DNA of 64,000 nt from CAWBLP01 sp963789495 (GTDB lineage Bacteria > Pseudomonadota > Alphaproteobacteria > Acetobacterales > Acetobacteraceae). Below, one piece after another: positions 17,169 to 25,658 of this stretch (positions are counted from its first letter, which is position 1; each line of letters begins with the position of its first letter). The stretch spans positions 92,195 through 156,194 of the forward strand of contig CAWBLP010000015.1 in NCBI GenBank assembly GCA_963789495.1. The letters run 5' to 3'. Position numbers and translations under genes: made by a program. The notes below the pieces were generated by a model. That model was not told the origin of the DNA. It worked only from the letters and a program-made list of their open reading frames with translations, and did not search any database.

Positions 17169-17807
17169 ATGGGCGAGTCCGGCAATGTCACGGTGCTTGA
17201 TCACCCGCTGGTGCAGCACAAGCTGACGCTGTTGCGGGACAAGGCGACGCCGACCGCCGAATTCCGCCGCCTGGCACGCGAGTTGAGCATGTTGATGGCG
17301 TACGAGCTGACACGCCATCTGCCGGTGGAGAAAGTCCGCATCGAGACGCCACTGGAGGCAACCGATGCACCGCGGCTGGCGGGCAAGAAGCTGTGCTTCG
17401 TGTCGATCCTGCGTGCAGGAAACGGAATGCTGGACGGGATGCTGGACCTGATACCGTCGGCCCGGGTCGGTCATGTCGGGCTGTATCGTGACCCCACCAC
17501 GTTACAGGCGGTCGAGTACTATCTGAAGCTGCCTGAGGATGTCAGTGCGCGGTTCTGCATTGTGGTCGATCCAATGCTGGCGACTGGCCACAGCGCGGCC
17601 GCTGCAATCACCCGCCTGAAGCAGGCCGGTGTCGGGCAGATCAGCTTTGCCTGCCTGATCGCGGCACCGGAAGGCGTGCAACTGCTGTCCCGGCAACATC
17701 CGGACGTCCGCATTCATGCCGCGGGGCTCGATCGGGCATTGGATTCGCATGGCTATATCCGTCCTGGGCTCGGCGATGCCGGGGATCGTCTGTATGGCAC
17801 GCGGTAG
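17169..17807 (+). CDS. upp: Uracil phosphoribosyltransferase
   Basis: A 212-residue cytoplasmic enzyme of pyrimidine salvage converting uracil and PRPP to UMP. Diagnostic text: VLDHPLVQHKLTLLRDKATP at the N-terminus, CFVSILRAGNGMLDGMLDLI, GHVGLYRDPTTLQAVEYYLK, the PRPP-binding loop FCIVVDPMLATGHSAAAAI, and the C-terminal LDSHGYIRPGLGDAGDRLYG that contacts uracil. Length matches the family. AGGGAGG 5-11 bases upstream supports the ATG. Monocistronic by appearance. Confidence 0.96.
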   Translation: MGESGNVTVLDHPLVQHKLTLLRDKATPTAEFRRLARELSMLMAYELTRHLPVEKVRIETPLEATDAPRLAGKKLCFVSILRAGNGMLDGMLDLIPSARVGHVGLYRDPTTLQAVEYYLKLPEDVSARFCIVVDPMLATGHSAAAAITRLKQAGVGQISFACLIAAPEGVQLLSRQHPDVRIHAAGLDRALDSHGYIRPGLGDAGDRLYGTR

Positions 17808-18022
17808 CATTACGCGGCGTGCAGCAAGACAGCGCCGATCCGAGGGCAATCGACAGTGCCGAGACCTTCCGGATAGGGACGAATCCGACAGGATGTCGAG
17901 CGAATACATATATCAGTACATTGACAGGTATTGCATCAGAGCTGTCACGGTCGCATCTGATGCGGTGCATGCTTCATTGGCATGGCAGGTACCGTAACCC
18001 ACAGTCATTGGGAGATAACGCG

Positions 18023-18394
18023 ATGGCCGCTTCCTCATTGGAAGGCCGCCGTGTGCTCGTGGTCGAGGACGAGCTTCTGGTGGCGATGCTGGTTGAGACG
18101 GCTCTTGAGGACGAACGCTGCATCATTGTTGGTCCGTGTGACACGGTGTCCGATGCATTGCGCGCCGCCCAGACCGAGAAGCTGGATCTGGCGGTGCTGG
18201 ACGTCAATCTGGCGGGCGAAATGGTGTTTCCGGTGGCAGAGGTGCTGACCGAGCGCGGCATCCCGTTCCTGTTGCTCTCCGGCTATGGAGAGACGGCGCT
18301 GCCGGCAGACCGCAGCCATTGGCCGGTCTGCGGCAAACCGTTCCGGCTGGACGAGCTGGTAGCGACTTTGCGGGGACTGGTCCATGCGGATTGA
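18023..18394 (+). CDS. Single-domain response regulator (CheY-like receiver)
   Basis: A 123-residue protein that is only a receiver domain: acidic pocket RRVLVVEDELLVAMLVETAL, phospho-acceptor Asp in LDLAVLDVNLAGEMVFPVAE, Ser/Thr switch in PFLLLSGYGETALP and conserved Lys in VCGKPFRLDELVATL. It has no output domain, so it must act by protein-protein contact in a phosphorelay. No histidine kinase is in the neighbourhood. GGAG lies about 8 bases upstream of the ATG at 18023. A longer in-frame reading from 17819 exists but its extension is not receiver-like. Confidence 0.88.
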   Translation: MAASSLEGRRVLVVEDELLVAMLVETALEDERCIIVGPCDTVSDALRAAQTEKLDLAVLDVNLAGEMVFPVAEVLTERGIPFLLLSGYGETALPADRSHWPVCGKPFRLDELVATLRGLVHAD

Positions 18395-18697
18395 AGCCGG
18401 CCGCAAATAGCGCGCCCCGGACCGCTGTGTTGCGGGGACCCAGGCCGGCGTTTCACACCCAACGAATACGGAGCTGCCAGGCTCCAGCCGCTGTGTTGCG
18501 TCTGGGCCAGGCGGATGTTTCACATGGAACGAATCACGAGCCGCCGACGCCTGGTGACGTGGCGTGTGACGTGCCACGTCGGCATCCGCGATCTTAAGGC
18601 CGACTCAGTGTCTGTTCGACCTGAACCGGCCACTGGCACGCCACACCATGGCGGCCGGGACGCTTTACCCCAGGCTTCATCAACCGATGGTCGCAGA
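18395..18697. other. Intergenic, no gene seen
   Basis: Between the receiver gene and the end of the convergent zipper-protein gene. It contains two related segments with GTTTCACACCCAACGAATAC and GTTTCACATGGAACGAATCA about 70 bases apart. No reading frame with coding character was recognised. Confidence 0.5.
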
Positions 18698-19060
18698 CTA
18701 CCAGCCCGGCTGCGCGTAATAGCCGCGCGGTGCCGGGTACGCCGGGGCGGCATAGGCCGGGTAGGCCGGGGCGGCATAGACCGGGTAAGCCGGCGCGGCA
18801 TAGGCCGGCGGTGGCGCGTACACCACGGGCGGCGGCGGCGCGTAATATTGTTGCTGCTGCGAGGCGATCACGCCGCCGATCAGCGCCCCGATCCCCAATC
18901 CCAGCAGCGCACCAGCCGCGGCGTTGCCGCCACCACGGCCGTGGTCATGTCGGTGATGATCCCAGCCGCCGTGATTGCGCCATTCCGCCTGGGCGCCGGA
19001 CGCGGCGAGCATGCCGGCTGCGACCAGGGTGGCCATGACGCGATATCGTCCCGATCGCAT
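18698..19060 (-). CDS. Small exported glycine-zipper protein with Ala/Pro/Tyr repeat tail
   Basis: 120 residues. The start at 19060 has GAGGAA 7 bases upstream; a longer reading to 19291 is rejected. A signal peptide (MATLVAAGMLAASGAQA) is followed by a His/Gly-rich segment (WDHHRHDHGRGGG) and a glycine-zipper transmembrane stretch (GALLGLGIGALIGGVIAS). A low-complexity tail is built of repeated AAPAYP/YAAPAYPVY units with three or more near-exact repeats in the DNA. It resembles small envelope or lipoprotein-like zipper proteins of proteobacteria. Function unknown. Confidence 0.75.
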   Translation of the reverse strand: MRSGRYRVMATLVAAGMLAASGAQAEWRNHGGWDHHRHDHGRGGGNAAAGALLGLGIGALIGGVIASQQQQYYAPPPPVVYAPPPAYAAPAYPVYAAPAYPAYAAPAYPAPRGYYAQPGW

Positions 19061-19662
19061 GATGTGTTCCTCAATGGTGAACCTGACCGGATAGGTGGGG
19101 ATCGCGGATGGCCGGATTGCGGCATCAGCGTGATATGTTCGCGGCTCAATCCGGCGTGAGCCGGCCCCGCCGGGCGGGAACCGGCGTTGATGCTGGTACT
19201 CCGGGCGCGCGCGCCATCCCGTGGCGGGAGACGGCGCACGCCGCGTGAAACTCGTGGGCTCGCGTTCAATCAGTGGGGTGGACATGTCCACTTCCCGTCA
19301 TGGCCGGAGCCAGTTTCAGCCATGGCTGGGCCTGACCCGGCCATCTCCCCCGGAGCGATCGGGTCGCGCTGCACGCTCCTTCTTGGGGTAGATGGCCTGG
19401 TCAAGCCCCGGACATGACGGGACCTATGTAGCCTGCGTGCCGCATTTCGCGCGATCGTAACGCGCATGGGGGCGAAGGTCCGCCAGCCAGGGATTGCTCA
19501 AGAGGAGGCGGAAATCGCCCTGGGACAGCTGCCTCGGGCGGCACCGCATTCGGCCAGGTGACCATACAGTTTCATGGCCACCGCGCAGCATCCGCCCGCG
19601 CGTTACACTTGCTTTACTATCGGCAGGCACACTGAGCGCCTCACAACCCTCGGCCCGCCGCG
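19061..19662. other. Intergenic with repeat family 2 copy at 19290-19428
   Basis: About 600 bases upstream of two divergent genes. Bases 19290-19428 hold an inverted repeat of family 2 (CCCGTCATGGCCGGAGCC, CTGGGCCTGACCCGGCCATC, AGATGGCCTGGTCAAGCCCC). No gene is supported in the rest; promoters for the zipper protein and comM are expected here. Confidence 0.6.
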
Positions 19663-21189
19663 ATGAACGTCCTCGCCCGTCACAGCACCATGGCTCGCGC
19701 CAACACCTTCGCGTTCGCCGGGATCGAGGCCGTGTCGGTGGAGGTGCAGGTGCAGATTTCCGCCGGGATGCCCGCATTTCTGGTCGTCGGCCTGCCCGAC
19801 AAGGCGGTGGCGGAGGCACGGGAACGCGTCCGCGCCGCATTGTCCGCCATGGGGTTGTCGCTGCCGCCGAAGCGCGTGCTGGTCAATCTGAAACCCGCCG
19901 ATCTGCTGAAGGAGGGCAGCCATTTCGATCTGCCGATCGCACTCGGTGTGCTCTCGGCAATGGACGTGCTGCCGCGTGACGAGATCGCCGGCTATGCCGC
20001 GCTGGGCGAGCTGTCGCTGGACGGTGCGCTAAATGCCGTCGCTGGCGTGCTGCCCGCCGCGATCGCGGCCTCCGCCAACGAGCTGGGTCTGATCTGCCCG
20101 TGTGCCCAGGGCGGCGAGGCTGCCTGGGCCGGTCGGATCGAGGTGCTTGCCCCGACCGATCTGCTGTCGCTGATCAATCATTTCCGCGGTACGCAGGTGC
20201 TGACGCCGCCGGAGACCGCCGGCATGACGGACAACCCGCAAGGCCCCGATCTGTCCGACGTAAAGGGCATGGAGACCGCCAAGCGCGCGGTGGAGATCGC
20301 TGCGGCCGGCGGCCATAACCTGCTCCTGGTGGGATCGCCCGGGGCCGGCAAGTCGATGCTGGCCGCTCGTCTGCCCGGATTGCTGCCGAACCTGGCCCCT
20401 AGGGAGGCACTGGAGGTCAGCATGATCCATAGCGTGGCCGGCCTGCTGGATGGCGGACGGCTGGTGATGCGGCCGCCGTTCCGCGAACCGCACCATTCCG
20501 CCTCGCAGGCCGCATTGACCGGCGGAGGCCACCGGGCGCGTCCGGGTGAGGTCAGCCTGGCGCATCGCGGCGTGCTGTTCCTGGACGAACTGCCAGAGTT
20601 TCCCCGCCTGGCACTGGAAGCGCTGCGCCAGCCGATGGAATCCGGCCGCACCACGGTGGCGCGCGCGGCGGCGCACATCACCTATCCCGCACGCTTCCAG
20701 TTGGTGGCGGCAATGAATCCGTGCCGTTGCGGCTTTCTGGGGGATGCGAGCCGGGAATGCGGTCGCGCGCCCCGTTGCGGCGAGGATTATCGGGCGCGGA
20801 TCAGCGGGCCGGTGTTCGACCGCATCGACCTGACCGTGGAAGTGCAGCCGGCTACGGCCGCCGAACTGGCGCGTGCGCCTGCCGGTGAATCCAGCGCGGC
20901 CGTCGCGACGCGGGTGCTGCTGGCCCGCCAGGCGCAGCGGGCTCGCTTCGGACCCGACGGCGCGTTCAGCAATGCCGAGGCCGACCCTCGGGCGGTGCAG
21001 ATGGAACCTGACGCCCATCGGCTGATCGAACAGGCGATGGACAAGCTGCGCCTGTCGCCCCGCGGGTATACACGGGTGCTGCGGGTGTCGCGCACGATCG
21101 CGGACCTGGCGGGGGCGGCGCAGGTCGGACGGGTGCATGCGGCGGAAGCGCTGGCGTTCCGGCAGCGCCTGCCGAACGGGCGTGGCTGA
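19663..21189 (+). CDS. comM: YifB/ComM-family Mg-chelatase-like AAA+ ATPase
   Basis: A 508-residue ATPase of the YifB/ComM family. ComM is a hexameric branch-migration helicase that aids integration of transformed DNA. The N-terminal ChlI-like domain reads TFAFAGIEAVSVEVQVQISA and GMPAFLVVGLPDKAVAEARE. Walker A is LLVGSPGAGKSMLAARLPGL, Walker B is GVLFLDELPEFPRLALEALR, and the conserved Cys cluster is AMNPCRCGFLGDASRECGRA. A C-terminal helical domain ends RQRLPNGRG. The ATG at 19690 (MARANTFAFAG) is an alternative start closer to the family N-terminus. It converges on yraN, a common neighbour. Confidence 0.93.
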   Translation: MNVLARHSTMARANTFAFAGIEAVSVEVQVQISAGMPAFLVVGLPDKAVAEARERVRAALSAMGLSLPPKRVLVNLKPADLLKEGSHFDLPIALGVLSAMDVLPRDEIAGYAALGELSLDGALNAVAGVLPAAIAASANELGLICPCAQGGEAAWAGRIEVLAPTDLLSLINHFRGTQVLTPPETAGMTDNPQGPDLSDVKGMETAKRAVEIAAAGGHNLLLVGSPGAGKSMLAARLPGLLPNLAPREALEVSMIHSVAGLLDGGRLVMRPPFREPHHSASQAALTGGGHRARPGEVSLAHRGVLFLDELPEFPRLALEALRQPMESGRTTVARAAAHITYPARFQLVAAMNPCRCGFLGDASRECGRAPRCGEDYRARISGPVFDRIDLTVEVQPATAAELARAPAGESSAAVATRVLLARQAQRARFGPDGAFSNAEADPRAVQMEPDAHRLIEQAMDKLRLSPRGYTRVLRVSRTIADLAGAAQVGRVHAAEALAFRQRLPNGRG

Positions 21190-21198
21190 GACGGTCGA

Positions 21199-21594
21199 TC
21201 AGGCTTCCTGGCGGAACGCGTCGGTAATGCGCCGCACCCGTCCCGCCGCATCCACCAAGAGCAGATCGAAGCGCACACCGTTGGCGCCCCATTCCGGATG
21301 AGCGCCCAGGATCACATCGGCGGCCGCGAGCAGACGCGCCTGTTGCCGTGGCGACAAGGCGACAGCGGCGTCGGCCAGTTTTGGCCGCGCCTTGACTTCG
21401 ACCAGGGCCAGCAGTCCGTCCTTCTCCGCGACCGCGTCCACCTCGCCGGCTGGGGTGCGCAGACGTCGCACGTGGATCGTCCAGCCGTCTTTGATCAGCG
21501 CCGCGCAGGCGATCGCTTCGGCATCCAATCCGCGTCGCTGCGCGCGCCGGCCGGATGACGCCTGTGGCGGGGATAGACGTTTCTTGCCCATCAT
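21199..21594 (-). CDS. yraN: YraN/UPF0102 family nuclease-like protein
   Basis: 131 residues. The family core is visible: RRGLDAEAIACAALIKDGW, RRLRTPAGEVDAVAEKDGLL (GE.D catalytic-type acidic residues), ALVEVKARPKLADAAVAL (the EVK motif) and RFDLLLVDAAGRVRRITDAF. These residues place it in the Holliday-junction-resolvase-like endonuclease fold, though activity is unproven. Convergent with comM with a 9-base gap. Confidence 0.9.
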   Translation of the reverse strand: MMGKKRLSPPQASSGRRAQRRGLDAEAIACAALIKDGWTIHVRRLRTPAGEVDAVAEKDGLLALVEVKARPKLADAAVALSPRQQARLLAAADVILGAHPEWGANGVRFDLLLVDAAGRVRRITDAFRQEA

Positions 21595-21853
21595 GATTGC
21601 GGCCGCCGCGAGGCAGTCGCGAATTTGCCACGTCGTGCCTGCATCGCGATTGTCTGCTTGGTCAACCCTATGTCGCCCTGCTGGTCACCAGCAGGTGGCG
21701 TCCGAGGTCGCGCCGACACGTCGTGGCGGGAGAAGGTCCGCCATCCACGGCCTTGCCGCACCCCGCTGAAGGAAGCCGTGTTGATGTGGACGGCCCGCGC
21801 CGACCATGATGTGGACGCGAATGCGCCAGGATCGATCAAGAGCCATCAGACCA

Positions 21854-22492
21854 TCAGCCAGGCGCGCTCACCAGATCGAAGTAGCAGGTCAGCCGCTTGT
21901 AACCCTCAAGCTGAGACCAGATCACCCCGCTCGGCTGTGCCGGATGCAACACCGTATCGGCGGTCAGGATGGTCTTGCCATACTGCAGCAGGCCAAAAAA
22001 CTGCGTCATCGACTGATCGCTGCAGTCCTCCTTCATCACCGGAGTGACCCCGCAAGTCGACGCAACACAGGCATCGACATCGTAACCCATAACGATCCAG
22101 TATTTTGGCGAGCTGGCGACGTAGAGCTGCATCTCCTCGTCCTGCAAAGCATTGGCGTTGCGCTTGCTGATCCGTGTCAGTCGCGCCGCCGACACACCAC
22201 CCAACATGGCGCGAACCTGGTCGGTTGAGGGTCCGCCGAAACTGATCTCACAGATCTTGCAGGCCGACGCTGCGGCCAGGTTCAGGACGCGGAGTTGATA
22301 GCTGGTCACAACCCCCCAGCGCTGGCGGAAGCCGCGCCGCTCGTGGCGAGACTGCGTGTCGATGCCGCGTATGCGAAACGCGTTGTCGAACATGCCCGGC
22401 TGCTCGTCGATCACCGCCACCACCGTCTCCGCGGCATGCGCGGCGAGGTGGATCTGCACAATAGTGTAGAAGTCGGTGCTGTAGATCTTCAC
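21854..22492 (-). CDS. Hypothetical protein, lower-GC, five cysteines
   Basis: 212 residues starting at a GTG (22492) with GGGGAG 9 bases upstream; an in-frame ATG at 22600 is less convincing. I do not recognise the family. It has no signal peptide or clear membrane helix. Cysteines occur as ACKICEISFGG, VDACVASTCGVTP and KEDCS. An N-terminal part (FYTIVQIHLAAHAAETVVAV) looks like a beta/alpha unit and the C-terminus has QFFGLLQYGKTILTADTVLH. Composition is visibly less GC-rich than neighbours, suggesting recent acquisition. It is divergent from the DapA-family gene. Nothing is recognised in 21595-21853. Confidence 0.55.
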   Translation of the reverse strand: MKIYSTDFYTIVQIHLAAHAAETVVAVIDEQPGMFDNAFRIRGIDTQSRHERRGFRQRWGVVTSYQLRVLNLAAASACKICEISFGGPSTDQVRAMLGGVSAARLTRISKRNANALQDEEMQLYVASSPKYWIVMGYDVDACVASTCGVTPVMKEDCSDQSMTQFFGLLQYGKTILTADTVLHPAQPSGVIWSQLEGYKRLTCYFDLVSAPG

Positions 22493-22645
22493 GGCACGCT
22501 CCCCGCTGTGATCGCGCGTCAGGTTATGACATCGTATCAGTCGGCGTCGCTCGATCATAGCGGATTGATATTGACCAATCTGGCGCACCATCGCGCCCAC
22601 CCGCTATGCTGTCTGCCAGCAACGATGCGATCGGGAGGATCTGCC

Positions 22646-23614
22646 ATGCCGCGTTTCAAGGACTATGTGCCGCACGGCGTCATCCCCGCCACGCTGCTGG
22701 CACTGCACGATGATGGCAGCATTGACGAACGCGACACAGGCCGCCACCTGCGCGACGTCGCCGCCACGCCGGGCCTGTCCGCCATCACGGTGAACGGTCA
22801 CGCTTCCGAAGTGCATGCCTGCACGTTCGAAGAACAGCGGCGCATCCTCGATCTCACGCTGGACGAAATCGGCGATCGGTTGCCGGTGATCAGCGGCGTC
22901 TGGGCCGACGGGTCCGACAACGCCGCCCGGATTGCGCGCATGGCGACCGAGGCCGGCGCGTCCGCACTGCTGGTGTTTCCGTCGCAGGTGTTCTCGATGG
23001 GCGGGCAGCTTCGCCCGGAGATGGCGATCGCGCATTTCTCCACCATCGCCGCGGCCACCGACCTGCCGCTGATCGTGTTCGCCTATGCTGAACGCAGCAC
23101 GCTGAGCTACCCGATCGACACGCTGGTGAAGCTGGCGGAGACGGTGCCGACCATCCGCGCGATCAAGGACTGGTCGAACGACCCGATGCTGCATGAACGG
23201 CAGATCCACACACTGCAGTCGCTGCCACGGCCGGTGAACGTGTTGACGACGCATAGCGCCTGGCTGATGAGCTCGCTGACCATGGGCTGCAACGGTCTGC
23301 TGTCCGGCTCGGGCAGCATCATTCCGGACTTGCAGGTGGCGTTATGGCAGGCGGTGCAGGCCAACGATCTCGCCCGGGCACGCGCCATCAACGACCGGAT
23401 CTATCCACTGGCGCAGGCGTTCTATGCAGCGCCGGCGCTGGACATGCACAACCGCATGAAGGAGTGCCTGGTGATGCTGGGGCGGATGGAGCGTGCGGTG
23501 GTCCGCCCGCCGTTGGTACGGATCACTGACGCGGAACGGGCGCGGCTGCGGGAAGCGCTACGGCTGGCAGGGTTGCTGGAGACACCGCAAGGCGAGGGGC
23601 GCCGCGCGGCCTGA
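22646..23614 (+). CDS. Dihydrodipicolinate synthase (DapA) family aldolase
   Basis: 322 residues. The ATG at 22646 has GGGAGG 8 bases upstream; upstream in-frame sequence is not used. A (beta/alpha)8 class I aldolase: HGVIPATLLALHDDGSIDER, GLSAITVNGHASEVHACTFE, GDRLPVISGVWADGSDNAAR, LPLIVFAYAERSTLSYPID, with the Schiff-base Lys in IRAIKDWSND. The GxxGE-type motif is altered (NGHASE), so it is probably not the lysine-pathway DapA but a catabolic lyase or synthase of the wider family; the substrate is not predictable. It ends 26 bases before a repeat that hosts IS110 copy 2. Confidence 0.88.
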   Translation: MPRFKDYVPHGVIPATLLALHDDGSIDERDTGRHLRDVAATPGLSAITVNGHASEVHACTFEEQRRILDLTLDEIGDRLPVISGVWADGSDNAARIARMATEAGASALLVFPSQVFSMGGQLRPEMAIAHFSTIAAATDLPLIVFAYAERSTLSYPIDTLVKLAETVPTIRAIKDWSNDPMLHERQIHTLQSLPRPVNVLTTHSAWLMSSLTMGCNGLLSGSGSIIPDLQVALWQAVQANDLARARAINDRIYPLAQAFYAAPALDMHNRMKECLVMLGRMERAVVRPPLVRITDAERARLREALRLAGLLETPQGEGRRAA

Positions 23615-23639
23615 GCAGGCGTTTGCCGCCTGTGCCACG

Positions 23640-23711
23640 CATCCGGGTGCGGGTGGGGTGCGGCAAGTGTCGGGGCTTTGCCCCGAACCCCACCAGGAGG
23701 CGTTGCCTCCT
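23640..23711 (-). repeat. Dispersed repeat family 1, copy D (split by IS110 copy 2, resumes at 25003-25095)
   Basis: Reverse orientation relative to copies A-C: TGTCGGGGCTTTGCCCCGAA, CCACCAGGAGGCGTTGCCTC, then the element, then GGACCTCCAGCAAAGGCACA, GCCTTTGCAATC, GGTTCCAAGCGCCGGGCCCT and GGTCGCGGGCAACGTCCCC. It lacks the long inverted repeat, as does copy B. Confidence 0.8.
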
Positions 23712-23894
23712 TGTATCTCTCCCGCGCTCCCGTCCCGTGGTAGAATTGCGGTGTCGGGTGCGGATGGAACCCCGTTGCCTCCTGGGGCGAGCGAGCCCGT
23801 GGTCCAGCGCGGGGTGCCATCCGCGACGTCATCCCTGAGCCCGAACAGTCGCCCGGGCCGCTCGTCGAGCCCGCATCAGCAAGGACGGGATCCC
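23712..23894 (+). ncRNA. Candidate IS110 bridge RNA with target-binding loop (copy 2)
   Basis: Non-coding leader of the element. At 23770-23814 an outer stem (CCCCG 23770-23774 / CGGGG 23810-23814) and an inner stem (GGGC 23785-23788 / GCCC 23795-23798) enclose an internal loop. Its 5' strand TTGCCTCCT (23775-23783) equals the left target, and its 3' strand GTGGTCCA (23799-23806) contains the reverse complement of the right target TGGACC. Further on, ACAGTCGC (23845-23852) equals the element's right end, as expected for a donor-binding guide. The second donor guide was not identified by eye. The family model is established (IS621 bridge RNA); this assignment is inference from sequence matches. 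Confidence 0.65.
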
Positions 23895-24842
23895 ATGGAT
23901 GCGACACACTCCGCTGCGTGCTTCGTCGGCATCGATGTCGGCAAGGCGCATATCGACGTTTTCGTTCACCCGTCCGGCGCAGCGTTTCGCCTGAACCGCG
24001 ATGCGGCGGGCCTCGACGATCTGCTGGTGCGGCTGCGACCGTGCGCGCCGACCTTGATCGTGCTGGAAGCGACCGGCGGCTTCGAGCGGGTCGTGACGGC
24101 GGCGCTGTGGGGTGCCGGCCTGCCGGTGGCGGTGGTCAACCCGCGGCAGATCCGCGATTTCGCCCGCGCGAGCGGTTGTCTGGCCAAGACCGATCGGTTG
24201 GATCCGCGGGTCATTGCCGGTTTCGCTGCGGCGATCCGACCGGAACAACGGCCGCAACCGGACGCGGCGGCGTGTGAGCTGGCGGACCTGGTCGCGCGCC
24301 GGCGTCAACTGGTGGAGATGATCAGCACCGAGACGATGCGCTCGCAGCAGGCAAGGCTTGCGGCGGTCCGCCGCCAGTTGGCGGCGCATCTGGCGTGGCT
24401 GAACAAGGCGTTGAGCCAGCTCGACGCCGATCTGGACGCCGCGGTGCGGGCGAGCCCGGCGTGGTGCGAGCGGGCGGCGCTGCTGCTGTCGGTGCCCGGT
24501 GTCGGCGCTGCCACCACCCGGACGCTGCTGGCGGATTTGCCTGAACTGGGCAGCCTCGACCGGCGTCGCATCGCCGCGCTGGTGGGTGTCGCTCCGGTTG
24601 CGCATGACAGTGGTCAGCACCATGGCACGCGGCATATCCGCGGCGGGCGCGGCGCGGTGCGAGCGGCGCTCTACATGGCCGCCTGGATCGGCAGCCGATG
24701 GAACCCGGTGCTGAAGGAGACGTACCAGCGCCTTCGGGCGGCCGGCAAGCCGCGCAAGGTGGCTCTGGTTGCGTGCATGCGACGCTTGCTGACGATCCTC
24801 AACGCGATGGTGCGGAACAACACGCCATGGCGCGCCGCGTGA
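23895..24842 (+). CDS. IS110-family transposase (copy 2)
   Basis: 315 residues, identical in protein sequence to copy 1. The start at 23895 gives MDATHSAACFVGIDVGKAHI. An in-frame reading begins much earlier, inside the DapA-family gene, but crosses the repeat and leader and is not a real extension. The DEDD domain and C-terminal Ser domain are intact, so the element could be active. Confidence 0.93.
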   Translation: MDATHSAACFVGIDVGKAHIDVFVHPSGAAFRLNRDAAGLDDLLVRLRPCAPTLIVLEATGGFERVVTAALWGAGLPVAVVNPRQIRDFARASGCLAKTDRLDPRVIAGFAAAIRPEQRPQPDAAACELADLVARRRQLVEMISTETMRSQQARLAAVRRQLAAHLAWLNKALSQLDADLDAAVRASPAWCERAALLLSVPGVGAATTRTLLADLPELGSLDRRRIAALVGVAPVAHDSGQHHGTRHIRGGRGAVRAALYMAAWIGSRWNPVLKETYQRLRAAGKPRKVALVACMRRLLTILNAMVRNNTPWRAA

Positions 24843-25151
24843 AGGACGCTGTCGTGCCGACTGAAGCCAGGCCTGGGGCGGGCGGCGTCGGGTCAAGACC
24901 GAAGTCGCCGCAGGCGATGGCGCGCAGCGTCAGTCTTGAGGCGACGCCGCCCGCGCCGGACAATGAAAAGGCGACACGACGCTTGACAACCAAGACAGTC
25001 GCTGGACCTCCAGCAAAGGCACAGCCTTTGCAATCAATTCGGTTCCAAGCGCCGGGCCCTTGATGGGGGGTCGCGGGCAACGTCCCCACCACTGTCAATG
25101 CGCGTGCGCCAGCCCATTTACCGCGGATCGCGCAATTTCGGAGGACATGTC

Positions 25152-25355
25152 ATGCCAAGCCGGTTGGTGAAGCAACGCAAGCGAGCTGCGCGACAGGCGC
25201 GTCGTAATGCGGAGGTCGCGGATGTGCCCACAACGGTACCCGAGCCGAATGCCTCGCGCGTTGCGCAAGGGGGCCGGGTAAACCGGGAGGAAGAAATGAA
25301 AGCGGATCCGACGGAGGAGGCGGTCAGGCGGATGGTCGAGGCTGCCTACACGTGA
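25152..25355 (+). CDS. Small basic hypothetical protein
   Basis: 67 residues from the ATG at 25152, with GGAGG 7 bases upstream. The N-terminal half is strongly basic (LVKQRKRAARQARRNAEVAD), and the C-terminal half is acidic (NREEEMKADPTEEAVRRMVE). Not recognised; the charge pattern suggests a nucleic-acid-associated or assembly protein, but that is speculation. It lies just past the split repeat that hosts IS110 copy 2. Confidence 0.5.
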   Translation: MPSRLVKQRKRAARQARRNAEVADVPTTVPEPNASRVAQGGRVNREEEMKADPTEEAVRRMVEAAYT

Positions 25356-25428
25356 TGCGGTCCGGAATGCCTTGCATTAACCGCATGCCGTCGCTGTGAA
25401 AGCGTACCGTCCTGCTGCGGCGGGCTGA

Positions 25429-25635
25429 TTAGCCGGCGGCGCCGGGGGACAGCAACTGGCTTTCCCGCACCACGCGCTCATGCCCATCCTGCGTATGTTT
25501 AACGCGATACTGGCAGATATTGGCTTCAATCGGCAGCCGGCGAGAAATGGTGTAAACGCCAGGTGGCACTTCGCCGGCGTATTTGTCGATAACCAGACGC
25601 ACACGGTCGCCAACGGCGAATTTGTAGGACACCAT
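25429..25635 (-). CDS. Small hypothetical protein, SH3-barrel-like
   Basis: 68 residues from the ATG at 25635 (AGGAGG 6 bases upstream): MVSYKFAVGDRVRLVIDKYA, then GVYTISRRLPIEANICQYRV and HERVVRESQLLSP. The alternating hydrophobic pattern with GDRVRL and an RV..SQL end is typical of short beta-barrel proteins found next to cold-shock genes in alphaproteobacteria. Function unknown. It may be read from the cspA promoter if the intervening hairpin is leaky. Confidence 0.65.
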   Translation of the reverse strand: MVSYKFAVGDRVRLVIDKYAGEVPPGVYTISRRLPIEANICQYRVKHTQDGHERVVRESQLLSPGAAG

Positions 25636-25658
25636 CGATTCCTCCTGCCGCGAAGTGG

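Larger units (their letters stand above)
23712..25002 (+). mobile_element. IS110-family insertion sequence, copy 2
   Basis: A 1291-bp element of the same length as copy 1, flanked by TG (23712-23713 and 25003-25004), the complement of the CA core at copy 1. It is inserted at the same internal position and in the same relative orientation to repeat family 1 as copy 1. The right end (ACAGTCGC at 24995-25002) also occurs in the leader at 23845-23852. Confidence 0.87.

Noticed and set aside
18516..18530. parS-like TGTTTCACATGGAAC
   Set aside because: Two mismatches from the usual ParB site and no parA/parB or origin genes nearby; a chance match is likely.
23493..23894. N-terminally extended transposase reading into the DapA-family gene
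   Set aside because: The extension crosses the DapA-family gene, the repeat and the non-coding leader; copy 1 has a different upstream sequence, so only the part from 23895 is shared coding sequence.
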